The notes under the pieces were generated by a model. It had not been told where the DNA came from, made no database searches, and saw only the letters and a list, made by a program, of their open reading frames with translations. Shown one piece after another: positions 16,531 to 25,325 of a stretch of DNA of 47,080 nucleotides; position 1 is the first letter of the stretch; every line of letters begins with the position of its first letter. The stretch spans positions 1-47,080 of the forward strand of contig JACNKR010000029.1 in NCBI GenBank assembly GCA_014381925.1, in the 5' to 3' direction. A program made the translations under genes and the position numbers. Origin of the DNA: Fidelibacterota bacterium (GTDB taxonomy: Bacteria; Fidelibacterota; Marinisomatia; SCGC-AAA003-L08; GCA-2689995).

Positions 16531-18804
16531 ATGATAGATTTTCAAACATTACTAAGATATCCAAAAAGATTAATTTCTATTTTACTGATAATGACCGTAT
16601 TTTTTTCATTTGGAATTAATTGGTTGTACATCGATGATGATATGATGAAAATGCTCCCCGAGGAAATACCTTCTCGAGTATCATGGGAAGAAATTCAAGA
16701 TGAATTTGGGAATGTTGATTTAATGTTTGTAACCGTTGGAATTGAAAATAAATCAATATTCACACAAAAATCATTAGAAATCATTTGGGATATTACAGAA
16801 GCATTAAGCAAAATTGAAACAGTTGATGAAGTGATGTCTATCTCAACATTACAAAAAATTGAGAGTTCTGATGGATTTATGGATGTTTCTGATTTGCAAT
16901 CAGATCGGTCAATTACTGATAATGAATTGAAATCAATTCAACAATACATAAATAAAAATCCAAAAATATTAAACCAATTTTTTGATAGTAATTTCTTTTA
17001 TACCAATATAATTATTCGTCCCATTGTAAATGTTAATAACAATGAGCTCGTCAATGCAATTTTACCAATTACGCAACCATTTTCATCTCAATTAGAAGTA
17101 CATTATTCAGGACAACCATATTTAACAGGATATGTCCCTGAATTAATTCAAATGGATGTATCTATTTTAATGCGGATTGGAATTGGAATTATGATATTGA
17201 TTCTCCTCGCAAATTTAAAATCATTTAAAGCTGTCGGTATGGTTTTATCTGTTATTTTACTTTCATTAATTGCTATGATGGGATTTATGGGTTGGATGTT
17301 AAAATTGACAGGTTCAAATATATTTTACTTCACAATGGTTAATTCGTCAATGCCAATTATTCTTTTAACAATTGCAAACTCAGATGGAGTCCATGTAATT
17401 GCAAAATTCTTTAAAGAGTTTAGAAATAGAAAAGAAAAAAGGCAGGCATTGGAAGAAACAGTAAAACAATTAAATCTACCCATATTTTTAACCAGTTTTA
17501 CAACAATTATTGCTTTCCTTACACTGATCAGTGCACCAATCAATCCACTTATTGGTTATGGAATTACACTTGGCTTTGGTATTTTTTGGGCATGGATTTT
17601 ATCTACATTATTTTTACCTGCTATTATTTATTTATCGCATTGGGACATTCATTCAAAAAGTATATCTGAAGAAAGTTTTATTGAGAAATTTGTTCATTTT
17701 CTAAATAAAATAATATTCAATTCACCTAAATTAATTTTAACCTTTTGCTTAATTGTTGGAATTTCAGCAGGATATTTTTCTAATAAAGTAAAGGTAGATG
17801 TTGATTTTAAAAGTTTCTTTGGTAAAGGAACTATTATCCGTGATGGTATGGACTTTATGGATGAAAAGATGGGTGGATATTTAAATATGGTGGTTAAAAT
17901 TGAAGATGATATAAAATCACCTGAAATATTACAAGGCATTGAATCACTTCAAACTGAAATTGAAAAAAGTGATGACATTAGTTTAAGTTTTTCTATTGCT
18001 GATGTGGTAAAGCAAATGCACCGTTCAATTGAAGATGATAATCCTAAATTTGAAACTATTCCTGGTTCAGTTGATAAAGTGAATAATCTTTTTTTTGTGT
18101 ATTCTATGTCTGGTGACGATGATGATTTTTCGACAATTGTAAATGAAGATTACTCAGAAGGATTAATCAATGTAAGATTAAAATCAGTAAGTACTGAAGT
18201 CGCAAATGACATTGTAAAAAATACGGAAATAAAAATTTCACAGTTATTTAATGAATCTTCAAAAATTACAATTACTGGTATTTTAGTCGTCATTAGGGAT
18301 ATGGCTATTTTATTAGTAAAATCATCTTTCCTAAATATTTTTAGTGCAATAATATTTATATTTTTTATTTCATGGTATTTTTTTAGATCTGCAATTTGGG
18401 GATTTTTAGCAGTTCTTCCATTAAGTTTTGCTGTATTATTGAATTATGGGGTAATGGGATTTTTAGATATTAAACTTAGTCATGTTACTGCGATTTTATC
18501 TTCAATCATAATTGGAGTTGGTGTTGATTTTGCAATTCATTTTATTGCTCAATATAGAGAACAAATGAAAAAAGGTGATTTGAAAAATATTTCTCAAAAT
18601 GTAATTACAGATGTTGGATTCCCAATATTTTTAGATGCTGGTTCGAATATGGCATTTATCGCACTTATATTTTCAGCATTTGCACCGGTAAAATACATTG
18701 GAATTTTAATGTTTTTTGCAATGGTTTCATGCTCTCTCTCCACTATATTAATCTTAGGCCCAGTAACATATTTTTTAAAAAATATATTAACAGAAAAAAA
18801 TTAG
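16531..18804 (+). CDS. RND superfamily exporter (MMPL/HAE3 type)
   Basis: 757-residue inner-membrane transporter with two MMPL/sterol-sensing-like halves. An N-terminal membrane helix (about 14-31) is followed by a periplasmic loop, about five helices (about 210-375), another periplasmic loop (about 415-590) and a last helix set (about 595-750). The last set includes IIIGVGVDFAIHFIAQYREQ, with the charged residues of the RND proton pathway. Relatives export lipids, hopanoids or other hydrophobic compounds. It is immediately followed (10 nt) by a LolA-like periplasmic protein, the usual partner in such cassettes. The ATG is not preceded by a clear Shine-Dalgarno. Substrate unknown. Confidence 0.88.
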   Translation: MIDFQTLLRYPKRLISILLIMTVFFSFGINWLYIDDDMMKMLPEEIPSRVSWEEIQDEFGNVDLMFVTVGIENKSIFTQKSLEIIWDITEALSKIETVDEVMSISTLQKIESSDGFMDVSDLQSDRSITDNELKSIQQYINKNPKILNQFFDSNFFYTNIIIRPIVNVNNNELVNAILPITQPFSSQLEVHYSGQPYLTGYVPELIQMDVSILMRIGIGIMILILLANLKSFKAVGMVLSVILLSLIAMMGFMGWMLKLTGSNIFYFTMVNSSMPIILLTIANSDGVHVIAKFFKEFRNRKEKRQALEETVKQLNLPIFLTSFTTIIAFLTLISAPINPLIGYGITLGFGIFWAWILSTLFLPAIIYLSHWDIHSKSISEESFIEKFVHFLNKIIFNSPKLILTFCLIVGISAGYFSNKVKVDVDFKSFFGKGTIIRDGMDFMDEKMGGYLNMVVKIEDDIKSPEILQGIESLQTEIEKSDDISLSFSIADVVKQMHRSIEDDNPKFETIPGSVDKVNNLFFVYSMSGDDDDFSTIVNEDYSEGLINVRLKSVSTEVANDIVKNTEIKISQLFNESSKITITGILVVIRDMAILLVKSSFLNIFSAIIFIFFISWYFFRSAIWGFLAVLPLSFAVLLNYGVMGFLDIKLSHVTAILSSIIIGVGVDFAIHFIAQYREQMKKGDLKNISQNVITDVGFPIFLDAGSNMAFIALIFSAFAPVKYIGILMFFAMVSCSLSTILILGPVTYFLKNILTEKN

Positions 18805-18814
18805 GAAGTTTATA

Positions 18815-19549
18815 ATGAAGACAATAATTCTAATATTCATATCATTTTTATTTAGCCAAACGGGATTAGAAATTGCCACATTAATGAATAATAATTCTAA
18901 ACCTTTGGATGTAAAATCAGATATAACTCTGAATCTCAAAAAAAAGAAATTAAAATCTCTCTCATTTAGATCAATTATGAAAGATAATGGTAAAAAACAA
19001 ATTATGTGGTTTACATCTCCGCCAGCAGATAAAGGAATTGCATTTTTAAAGATAGAAAAAAATGGAAAAGCTGACGATATGAGAATGTGGCTACCCGCTT
19101 TTAAAAAAATTAGGCGGATTTCATCTAAGAAAAAAGGAGACTCTTTTATGGGATCTGATTTAAGTTATGAGGATTTATACACTCGTGAAATCAATGATTA
19201 CACATTTAAATTATTGCATGAAGAAAAATTGAATGATGAATTATGCTATATCTTAGAATCAATTCCAAATAAGGATTTAAAAAGTGATTACAGCAAACAT
19301 ATTTCATGGATTAGCAAAGAAAAACTCATTCCATTAAAAGAAGAGTCGTTTAATAAAAAAGGGGTTTTACAAAAGAAAAAGACGTTCAGCTATAAACAAA
19401 TATTAAACTATTGGGTAGCTGAAAAAATAGTTGTCATAAATGTAGAGACTGAACATTCAACAATTGTTATGATGGAAAATATTGAAATAAACTCAAATGT
19501 ACAAGACAACATTTTTCACCAAAAAAACTTAAAAAGATTACCATTTTAA
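18815..19549 (+). CDS. Outer-membrane lipoprotein-sorting (LolA-like) protein
   Basis: 244-residue exported protein with a signal peptide (about 1-16, TIILIFISFLFSQ). The middle has the motif set of exporter-linked LolA-fold proteins: a FLKIEKNGKADDMRMWLPAF stretch, then KKIRRISSKKKGDSFMGSDLSYEDL. Members of this group accompany RND/MMPL exporters and are thought to carry lipids across the periplasm; they are distinct from canonical LolA. Its AGGAAG ribosome-binding site is 7 nt from ATG. It sits between the exporter and a T9SS-sorted arylsulfotransferase-fold protein, so it is likely the periplasmic carrier of the exporter. Confidence 0.85.
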   Translation: MKTIILIFISFLFSQTGLEIATLMNNNSKPLDVKSDITLNLKKKKLKSLSFRSIMKDNGKKQIMWFTSPPADKGIAFLKIEKNGKADDMRMWLPAFKKIRRISSKKKGDSFMGSDLSYEDLYTREINDYTFKLLHEEKLNDELCYILESIPNKDLKSDYSKHISWISKEKLIPLKEESFNKKGVLQKKKTFSYKQILNYWVAEKIVVINVETEHSTIVMMENIEINSNVQDNIFHQKNLKRLPF

Positions 19550-19562
19550 ATTTGGACTTAAA

Positions 19563-21608
19563 TTGAAAAAAACAATCATTACATTATTATTTTTAAACCT
19601 ATTTTTAAATGCTTCATTATTAACACCACAAAATGGAGAATTAATATTTAAAACGCATGTTCTCTTCGAATGGGAACAAATACAATATGCAAATTCATAT
19701 CAAATTCAAATTTGTACTGATAGTGAGTTTAATAATTGTTTTACTGATGAAACCACAACTTCGTTAATCTATATTGAAAAACAAAATATTGAATGGAATA
19801 GTAATTATTATTGGCGAGTTCGTCCTGAGTTTTCAAATTTATCAACAGGCGATTGGCTTGATAGTTTTTCGTTTCAAACAGGAGAAAAGCTTGGTACAGC
19901 TTATTCAATTGAACATGATATTGATGAAACTCAAAATGGGTTAACTGCATTCGGATCATTTTTTGATTATTATTCCGCAGTTATAGATGCTTCAGGAAAA
20001 GAAATTTGGAATAGTGGAAATACAGATTTTGTATTTTATTCATCTAATAAATTTGGGCAATTATTTGGAAGTTTAAATAGGCCAGAATTAGAGCATAATC
20101 TTCCAGGGGTAGAATTACAATTCACAAATGAAATAATTTGGCAAGAACCCAATGACCATTTTTTACACCATGAATTTACTCAATTACCAAATGGGAATTA
20201 TATGGGAGTTGTGGAAACTTCTCAAATTGGACCCATTCCATTCGATGGATGTTATTGTTCTTGGACACCTCTTTTTCAAGCAATTGGATACCATGCAGAC
20301 GGAATTACTCCTGAATTTAATTGGGTGGGGGATCGGATTGTAGAATGGGACGCCCAAACAGGAGAAGAAGTATGGAGTTGGTCTGTATTTGATAATTATA
20401 ATATGGGAGATTATGATGCAATTGGTGGTACTTGGATAGAAGCATATTCTGCTCAACGGTATGATTGGACTCATGTAAATGCATTTGTATTCAATGAATC
20501 TGAAAATGCAATTTATATTAGCTCTAGGCATTTATCTCGAATAACGAAAATTTCATATCCTGATGGGAATATCGTGTGGAATATGGGAATTGAGCATGGA
20601 AGTGGTGATATAGATTTTGGTGAAGATTTACATTTTTCATTTCAGCATAGTTTACAAATTTTACCCAATGGAAATATTACAACTCTCGATAATGGAAATT
20701 TGAGTCAATTTTTATTAGGCACTGAATATCCAACAACTCGAGCACTTGAAATTGAAATAGTAAATAATGCTGATGCACAAATTATTTGGGAATATACACT
20801 TCCTCAAGACTTATTTGGTTTTGCGTCTGGAAATGTACAAAAGCTTGAAAATGAAAATTATTTGTTAACGACGGTTGGAAGTGGTGGAACAACATTAGAA
20901 ATAAATCAACTAAATGAAATTGTTTGGGAAGGTAAATATAATTTAACTCTACCAGCTGGCGCTGTATATCGGGCACAGCGAATCCCCGGATTACATCCAG
21001 GTCATTTTTCATTTATGCTTCCCCAATCTACTGATTTTGAAAATAATGTCATTGAATTAAATAGTGTAAATAATTCTATAGAATTAACAATAATTAATGA
21101 ATCTGAATATGATGAAAAATATTTATTTCAATTTCAAGGTGATGGATATTGGTATGAAAATCAATCATTCGAATTTGAATTAAATCCAGGTGAAACAAGG
21201 ATAATTCAACTACAAGGTGATGTAGAATTAGATTCAGAAGAACACGCAATTATTGCTACAATCTCACCATTTCATTTTCCAAATCTTTCAAAAGAGCAGT
21301 CAATCAATTTAATCTATTCCGAATTAAATAATAATAATTTTATACCAGAATATATCTCATTAAATACATATCCTAATCCATTTAATGGAAGTATTTCAAT
21401 TAATTATTTTGTAAAAAACCCAAGTATAATAAATGGTGAAATAAGGAATATTAATGGTAAATTAATTGCAACACTAAATTTAGGCTTTCAACAAATTGGC
21501 CAATTTCAATTTAATTGGGATGCATCTCATATTCCATCAGGTATATATATATTATCTATTGGAAGTAATGAAAGTAAACACACGAAAAAAATAACTTTAT
21601 TAAAATAG
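19563..21608 (+). CDS. Secreted arylsulfotransferase-fold protein with T9SS sorting domain
   Basis: 681 residues: signal peptide (about 1-17), a fibronectin-III-like domain (about 18-105, WNSNYYWRVRP), a six-bladed-propeller ASST-type domain (about 110-480) and a C-terminal T9SS sorting domain (about 598-681: YPNPFNGSISINYF, SGIYILSIG, KKITLLK). Conserved ASST-like sites are HHEFTQLPNGN, WTHVNAF, SSRHLSRI and FQHSLQILPNGN. ASST enzymes move sulfate between phenolic donors and acceptors without PAPS; activity here is not proven. The start is TTG, 13 nt after the LolA-like gene, and gives a proper signal peptide. The sorting domain predicts surface attachment or release by T9SS. Confidence 0.82.
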   Translation: MKKTIITLLFLNLFLNASLLTPQNGELIFKTHVLFEWEQIQYANSYQIQICTDSEFNNCFTDETTTSLIYIEKQNIEWNSNYYWRVRPEFSNLSTGDWLDSFSFQTGEKLGTAYSIEHDIDETQNGLTAFGSFFDYYSAVIDASGKEIWNSGNTDFVFYSSNKFGQLFGSLNRPELEHNLPGVELQFTNEIIWQEPNDHFLHHEFTQLPNGNYMGVVETSQIGPIPFDGCYCSWTPLFQAIGYHADGITPEFNWVGDRIVEWDAQTGEEVWSWSVFDNYNMGDYDAIGGTWIEAYSAQRYDWTHVNAFVFNESENAIYISSRHLSRITKISYPDGNIVWNMGIEHGSGDIDFGEDLHFSFQHSLQILPNGNITTLDNGNLSQFLLGTEYPTTRALEIEIVNNADAQIIWEYTLPQDLFGFASGNVQKLENENYLLTTVGSGGTTLEINQLNEIVWEGKYNLTLPAGAVYRAQRIPGLHPGHFSFMLPQSTDFENNVIELNSVNNSIELTIINESEYDEKYLFQFQGDGYWYENQSFEFELNPGETRIIQLQGDVELDSEEHAIIATISPFHFPNLSKEQSINLIYSELNNNNFIPEYISLNTYPNPFNGSISINYFVKNPSIINGEIRNINGKLIATLNLGFQQIGQFQFNWDASHIPSGIYILSIGSNESKHTKKITLLK

Positions 21609-21614
21609 GAAATT

Positions 21615-22664
21615 ATGAACATTAAAACCTTTATTTTAGCAATTACAATACTTAACTTTACTTTTTCACAGTGTGAACCAGAATATTCATATTTTGATGA
21701 GCTCCCTTATTCTGTTAGTATTTTATCGGGAGATTCTTGTTTTTATAATCAAGATTTGAATGTTATAAATGAAGTTATTTTATTAAATGAATTAACTTAC
21801 GATTTTCCATTGGAAGTTGGTACTCAATTATGGTTTGACGGGCGATTAAGAAGCTGGGTTGCAGGAAACTACTTTGGTGGAGTAAATGCGCCACTAGATA
21901 CATTACCTCAAAATTTTGGTGATTTAAATGATTTACGAATACTTTATTTAGAAAAAAATAATATTCATTATATGCCAGAATCTTTTGGGAATTTGACAAA
22001 TTTAATTTCATTTTTTATTTCTGATAATGGATTGACAAATATTATTGATAATATTGGAGATTTAACTCAATTATATTTTCTTGATTTAGGGTATAATCAA
22101 ATATCAGTATTACCAAACTCAATTGTAACCTTAGAAAATCTTAATACACTTTATTTATTTAATAATTTAATTGAAACCATTCCAGAAGGATTTTGTGATT
22201 TAAATTTAGATTGGGATGGTTATGATCCATTTGGTACACCTTACTTCGCTATTGGTGGAAATCGACTGTGTGAAGATGTTCCAGATTGTGTTATAAATAG
22301 TGCTAATTTTGAAATTAGTTTAGAACCTGCTTACTATCTTTTCCCAATTAATATGCCACAAGATTGTGCAGAAGAGAATACTTCTCATTTAGTTGTAAAC
22401 AATTTCACCATTGAAAAAGCATTTCCAAATCCATTTAATCCGTCAATTACAATTCCGTATTTTTCACACATTTCTCAGAATTTATCAATTAATATAATAA
22501 ATTTAAAAGGGGAATTAATAGACAGTATTATTGAACAAAAATTAATTAATATAGGCTACCATGAGGTAGTTTGGAATGCAAACAACATATCTTCAGGGAT
22601 ATATTTTATTAACTATGAAACACAAAATAGTATTCAAACTCAAAAAATAATTTTAGAAAAATAA
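21615..22664 (+). CDS. Secreted leucine-rich-repeat protein with T9SS sorting domain
   Basis: 349 residues: signal peptide (about 1-18, cleaved near SQCEPEY), an N-terminal cap, four to five leucine-rich repeats (about 95-195; LPQNFGDLNDLRILYLEKNN, LTQLYFLDLGYNQISVLPNS), a cysteine-bearing cap (GFCDL...RLCEDVPDC) and a C-terminal sorting domain (about 268-349: FPNPFNPSITIPYF, SSGIYFINYE, TQKIILEK). LRR domains bind proteins or glycans; the ligand is unknown. It follows the ASST-type gene by 6 nt with an AGGAAA ribosome-binding site, so it is the last gene of the exporter run. Its stop is only one base from the convergent ketosynthase stop. Confidence 0.85.
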   Translation: MNIKTFILAITILNFTFSQCEPEYSYFDELPYSVSILSGDSCFYNQDLNVINEVILLNELTYDFPLEVGTQLWFDGRLRSWVAGNYFGGVNAPLDTLPQNFGDLNDLRILYLEKNNIHYMPESFGNLTNLISFFISDNGLTNIIDNIGDLTQLYFLDLGYNQISVLPNSIVTLENLNTLYLFNNLIETIPEGFCDLNLDWDGYDPFGTPYFAIGGNRLCEDVPDCVINSANFEISLEPAYYLFPINMPQDCAEENTSHLVVNNFTIEKAFPNPFNPSITIPYFSHISQNLSINIINLKGELIDSIIEQKLINIGYHEVVWNANNISSGIYFINYETQNSIQTQKIILEK

Positions 22665-22665
22665 A

Positions 22666-23625
22666 TTAAAAAGTAAAAAGTAGGGCGGCAGCAGAAAGTC
22701 CTGCACCCGTACCAATTAAGAGAATTCGATCACCTCTTTTAATTTTTCCATTTTTAAATGATATTGCTAAGGCTAAAGGCAAAGAGGCAGCAACACAATT
22801 ACCTGTTTCAGCAATTATATCCACAACTTTATTTTTAGGGAAACCTCCATATTTCACATAAGCCTGAACAGCTGAGCCTGATGCTTGATGAGGTATAATT
22901 AAATCAATATCTTCTTTTTTTAAATTATTTTCTTCGAGGATTATATTAATTAAACTATATACTTTTTTTCGCGCCATTCGATATACTTTGGGTCCATCCA
23001 TATGAAATAAATTATCGTCCAATGTTATGTGTTTATCCTGTGGATGTAAATGAGTACCTCCGCCTCTAACTTCTGTTAAATTTGCTCCTTCTGGCCAAGT
23101 TTTCATCCACCAATAATCAATACTACTTTTTTTATTTTTATCCAATTCAACAATGACAGAAGCAGACGCATCACCCAATAAACTTGCACTTTCAGGTTCA
23201 TTGAAATTTCTACCCTTTGTCCCTCGTTCAGTTGATACAATTAAAATCTGTTTATAAATTCCGCTATTTAGTAATGCACTTGCATTAATTAATGCGGTTA
23301 AAAAAGATAAGCAAGTTGCATGTATTGAAAATGATGGAATACCTGTCCATCCCAATTGTTTTTGAATGAAAACAGAGGTGTCAGGTAACACTTGTTTCCC
23401 CACAGCACTGGCATTAATTATTAAATCAGGTTTTTCAAATTCTCCCATAGATTGAATTGATTTAGCTCCCATTTCATCAACATCGATCTTTGAAATATGT
23501 CTATTTTTTACACCCGTACGAGAAATAATCCATTTTTCGGATCTATTGATTTTTTCCGATAATTCTAAAGCAGATTCAATTTTCTCTGGCAGATAATACC
23601 CTAAATGCGTAATTTTTATATTCAT
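22666..23625 (-). CDS. FabH-like 3-oxoacyl-ACP synthase III
   Basis: 319-residue thiolase-fold condensing enzyme. The triad is complete: Cys105 (IHATCLSF), His246 (IIPHQAS) and Asn276 (TGNCVAAS), matching Cys-His-Asn of FabH. The usual GTGAG-type end appears as LLIGTGAGLSAAALLF. FabH starts fatty-acid synthesis from acetyl-CoA and malonyl-ACP. This copy is not next to other fab genes, so it could instead be a dedicated starter or long-chain ketosynthase for a special lipid; that is inference. It lies right behind the terminator of the upstream ASST-type gene and has no Shine-Dalgarno. Confidence 0.8.
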   Translation of the reverse strand: MNIKITHLGYYLPEKIESALELSEKINRSEKWIISRTGVKNRHISKIDVDEMGAKSIQSMGEFEKPDLIINASAVGKQVLPDTSVFIQKQLGWTGIPSFSIHATCLSFLTALINASALLNSGIYKQILIVSTERGTKGRNFNEPESASLLGDASASVIVELDKNKKSSIDYWWMKTWPEGANLTEVRGGGTHLHPQDKHITLDDNLFHMDGPKVYRMARKKVYSLINIILEENNLKKEDIDLIIPHQASGSAVQAYVKYGGFPKNKVVDIIAETGNCVAASLPLALAISFKNGKIKRGDRILLIGTGAGLSAAALLFTF

Positions 23626-23633
23626 ATTTTTCT

Positions 23634-23679
23634 TAATAAAAAAAGTCCTCTAAAAAGTGATTACTCTCAAGAGGACTTT
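23634..23679 (-). terminator. Intrinsic terminator of the dockerin-bearing ASST-type gene
   Basis: The inverted repeat AAAGTCCTCT (23642-23651) and AGAGGACTTT (23670-23679) has perfect 10-bp arms and an 18-base loop. On the minus strand it is followed by a run of seven T. It lies just past the stop at 23700 and ends about 13 bases before the ketosynthase ATG. Confidence 0.85.
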
Positions 23680-23699
23680 GATTCGGTTTAAATGTGGTT

Positions 23700-25154
23700 T
23701 TAATTATTTAAAATAAAATTAACAATCATTACTATATCCGTAACATTCACAAGTGTATCTTCATTCATATCGGCTGATATTAATTGGTCAGATGATGGTG
23801 TTGATACACCTAAAATAAAATTAATTACTTGAATTACATCTAATACATTAATAATATTATCAAAATTAACATCACCTAACAGAATATAATTTCCACCTAA
23901 ATTTGTTAAATCATATTTTGTACATCTTGCAATCATTGCATTATTCCCTGAGTAAGTATATTGCCAAACGACATTCCCTTCAGGACTTACTTCAATTACA
24001 AATGCATCATCAGCTTCGGTAATAAGTGTATTTCCATTTGGTAGTCGAAATGCACCACCTTGTACTCCTGATTGAACACCATTTTGAGCATGATACCATT
24101 CTACTGAAATGGGACCAAATGGTTCTCCATCTTCAATATCATAAGTACCATTATCATTTAGAGGAGGGACAAATTCCATTGCAGCAGAGGTATTATTTGT
24201 ATATCCATTATTAAAGAGAATTAAATTTCCTGCACCTGGAAAACCAGAATTAACCCAGTTTACCCCATGTTGCGATTCTAAAACCTGATTTGAATTCGTT
24301 CCTCTTCCATAATTTTGAGGGTTACCCCAACGATATAAAATATCACCACCCATTCCAGAATTACCTCCTGTATGTGTTGAGGCTTGTTCTGTAGTAGTAC
24401 TATGATCAATTATAAATATTTCATCTTGATGTCGTGATGAAAATACAATTTGGTCTAATTCTGCATTATACGCTATTGCATTAATATGCATCCAATCTGC
24501 ATTGGGTCCACCAGGGCCACCCATACTTCCAACATTTCCTTGATTAATATTGAATAGTTCAGGATGATCTGAAATATTTCCATAAGTCGCATTATATTCT
24601 TCACCAATATCTTGAACTAAGTGATCCCATAAATGCCATTCCCAAACTATTTCATCTTGAGTTGGATTATATTCTAAAATTGCTTCACTCCACATTTGGT
24701 TCAATGGATTGTCAATTGAAGTTCTACCCATGGCTTGAGCATCTGTCCAAGAAAAATTTTCCCAAGCAATAATGAGAATATTTCCATTCGGTAATGGTTC
24801 AACATCATGATGATGTTGATATGTTGCATCGGAAACAACAAAATTCCATAATACTTCACCGTTCCAAGATAATTGTGTGATTCCGCCCCCAACACCACCT
24901 GAAGTCATTGTAGGATTTGATACTCGGTATGGATAAACAATTGAGCTATCTGGCATTAAATATGGCATACTTGCTGCCCCATATGAAAAACTCCAACTAT
25001 GGACAATGTTTTCATTATTATCCATTAGATATGTAATTCCATTTGTTCCACCACCACCCGCAGTTGGGGAAAATAATAACAGGCCATCATATACTTCTTG
25101 TGAAAATAGTTGCACTATTAATAATGCAAAAAATATTATTTTATTTTTAATCAT
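23700..25154 (-). CDS. Secreted arylsulfotransferase-fold protein with C-terminal dockerin-like module
   Basis: 484 residues: signal peptide (about 1-18), ASST-type propeller (about 20-415) and a dockerin-like C-terminus (about 425-484) with two calcium-loop repeats, GDVNFDNIINVLDVIQVINF and ADMNEDTLVNVTDIVMIVNF. ASST-like sites include YQHHHDVEPLPNGN, WMHINAI, FSSRHQDEIF and ESQHGVNW, parallel to those of the protein at 19563. Unlike that protein it has no T9SS tail. No cohesin is present in the window; dockerin-like tails occur widely in non-cellulosomal secreted proteins. AAGGA lies 5 nt before ATG. It has its own terminator and is divergent from the sulfotransferase run. Confidence 0.82.
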   Translation of the reverse strand: MIKNKIIFFALLIVQLFSQEVYDGLLLFSPTAGGGGTNGITYLMDNNENIVHSWSFSYGAASMPYLMPDSSIVYPYRVSNPTMTSGGVGGGITQLSWNGEVLWNFVVSDATYQHHHDVEPLPNGNILIIAWENFSWTDAQAMGRTSIDNPLNQMWSEAILEYNPTQDEIVWEWHLWDHLVQDIGEEYNATYGNISDHPELFNINQGNVGSMGGPGGPNADWMHINAIAYNAELDQIVFSSRHQDEIFIIDHSTTTEQASTHTGGNSGMGGDILYRWGNPQNYGRGTNSNQVLESQHGVNWVNSGFPGAGNLILFNNGYTNNTSAAMEFVPPLNDNGTYDIEDGEPFGPISVEWYHAQNGVQSGVQGGAFRLPNGNTLITEADDAFVIEVSPEGNVVWQYTYSGNNAMIARCTKYDLTNLGGNYILLGDVNFDNIINVLDVIQVINFILGVSTPSSDQLISADMNEDTLVNVTDIVMIVNFILNN

Positions 25155-25235
25155 TATATTCCTTAAAGTTAAATATTAATTATTACTGAGTTCCGATAAT
25201 TATTAGTAAAAAAAGTTAACTATTTTAAAAAGATA

Positions 25236-25265
25236 TTGTCTAAATCTCTTTAATTTAATTGTAAT
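25236..25265 (+). promoter_or_regulatory. Candidate promoter of the sulfotransferase run
   Basis: TTGTCT (25236-25241) and TGTAAT (25260-25265) are separated by 18 bases, about 60 bases before the sulfotransferase ATG. They lie in the 171-base divergent gap. The match is by eye in AT-rich DNA. No Shine-Dalgarno precedes the ATG. Confidence 0.3.
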
Positions 25266-25325
25266 AGATTCTTACAGAAACAATTCATTTGAATTCATTT
25301 TTCAACCAAATTTAATAAAATTAAA

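Noticed and set aside
20184-20531. 115-codon minus-strand frame inside the ASST-type gene
   Set aside because: Antisense shadow of a well-supported coding region, with no start signal.
23700-23890. Cellulosome component, from the dockerin-like tail
   Set aside because: No cohesin, scaffoldin or glycoside hydrolase is in the window, and dockerin-like tails are common on unrelated secreted proteins.
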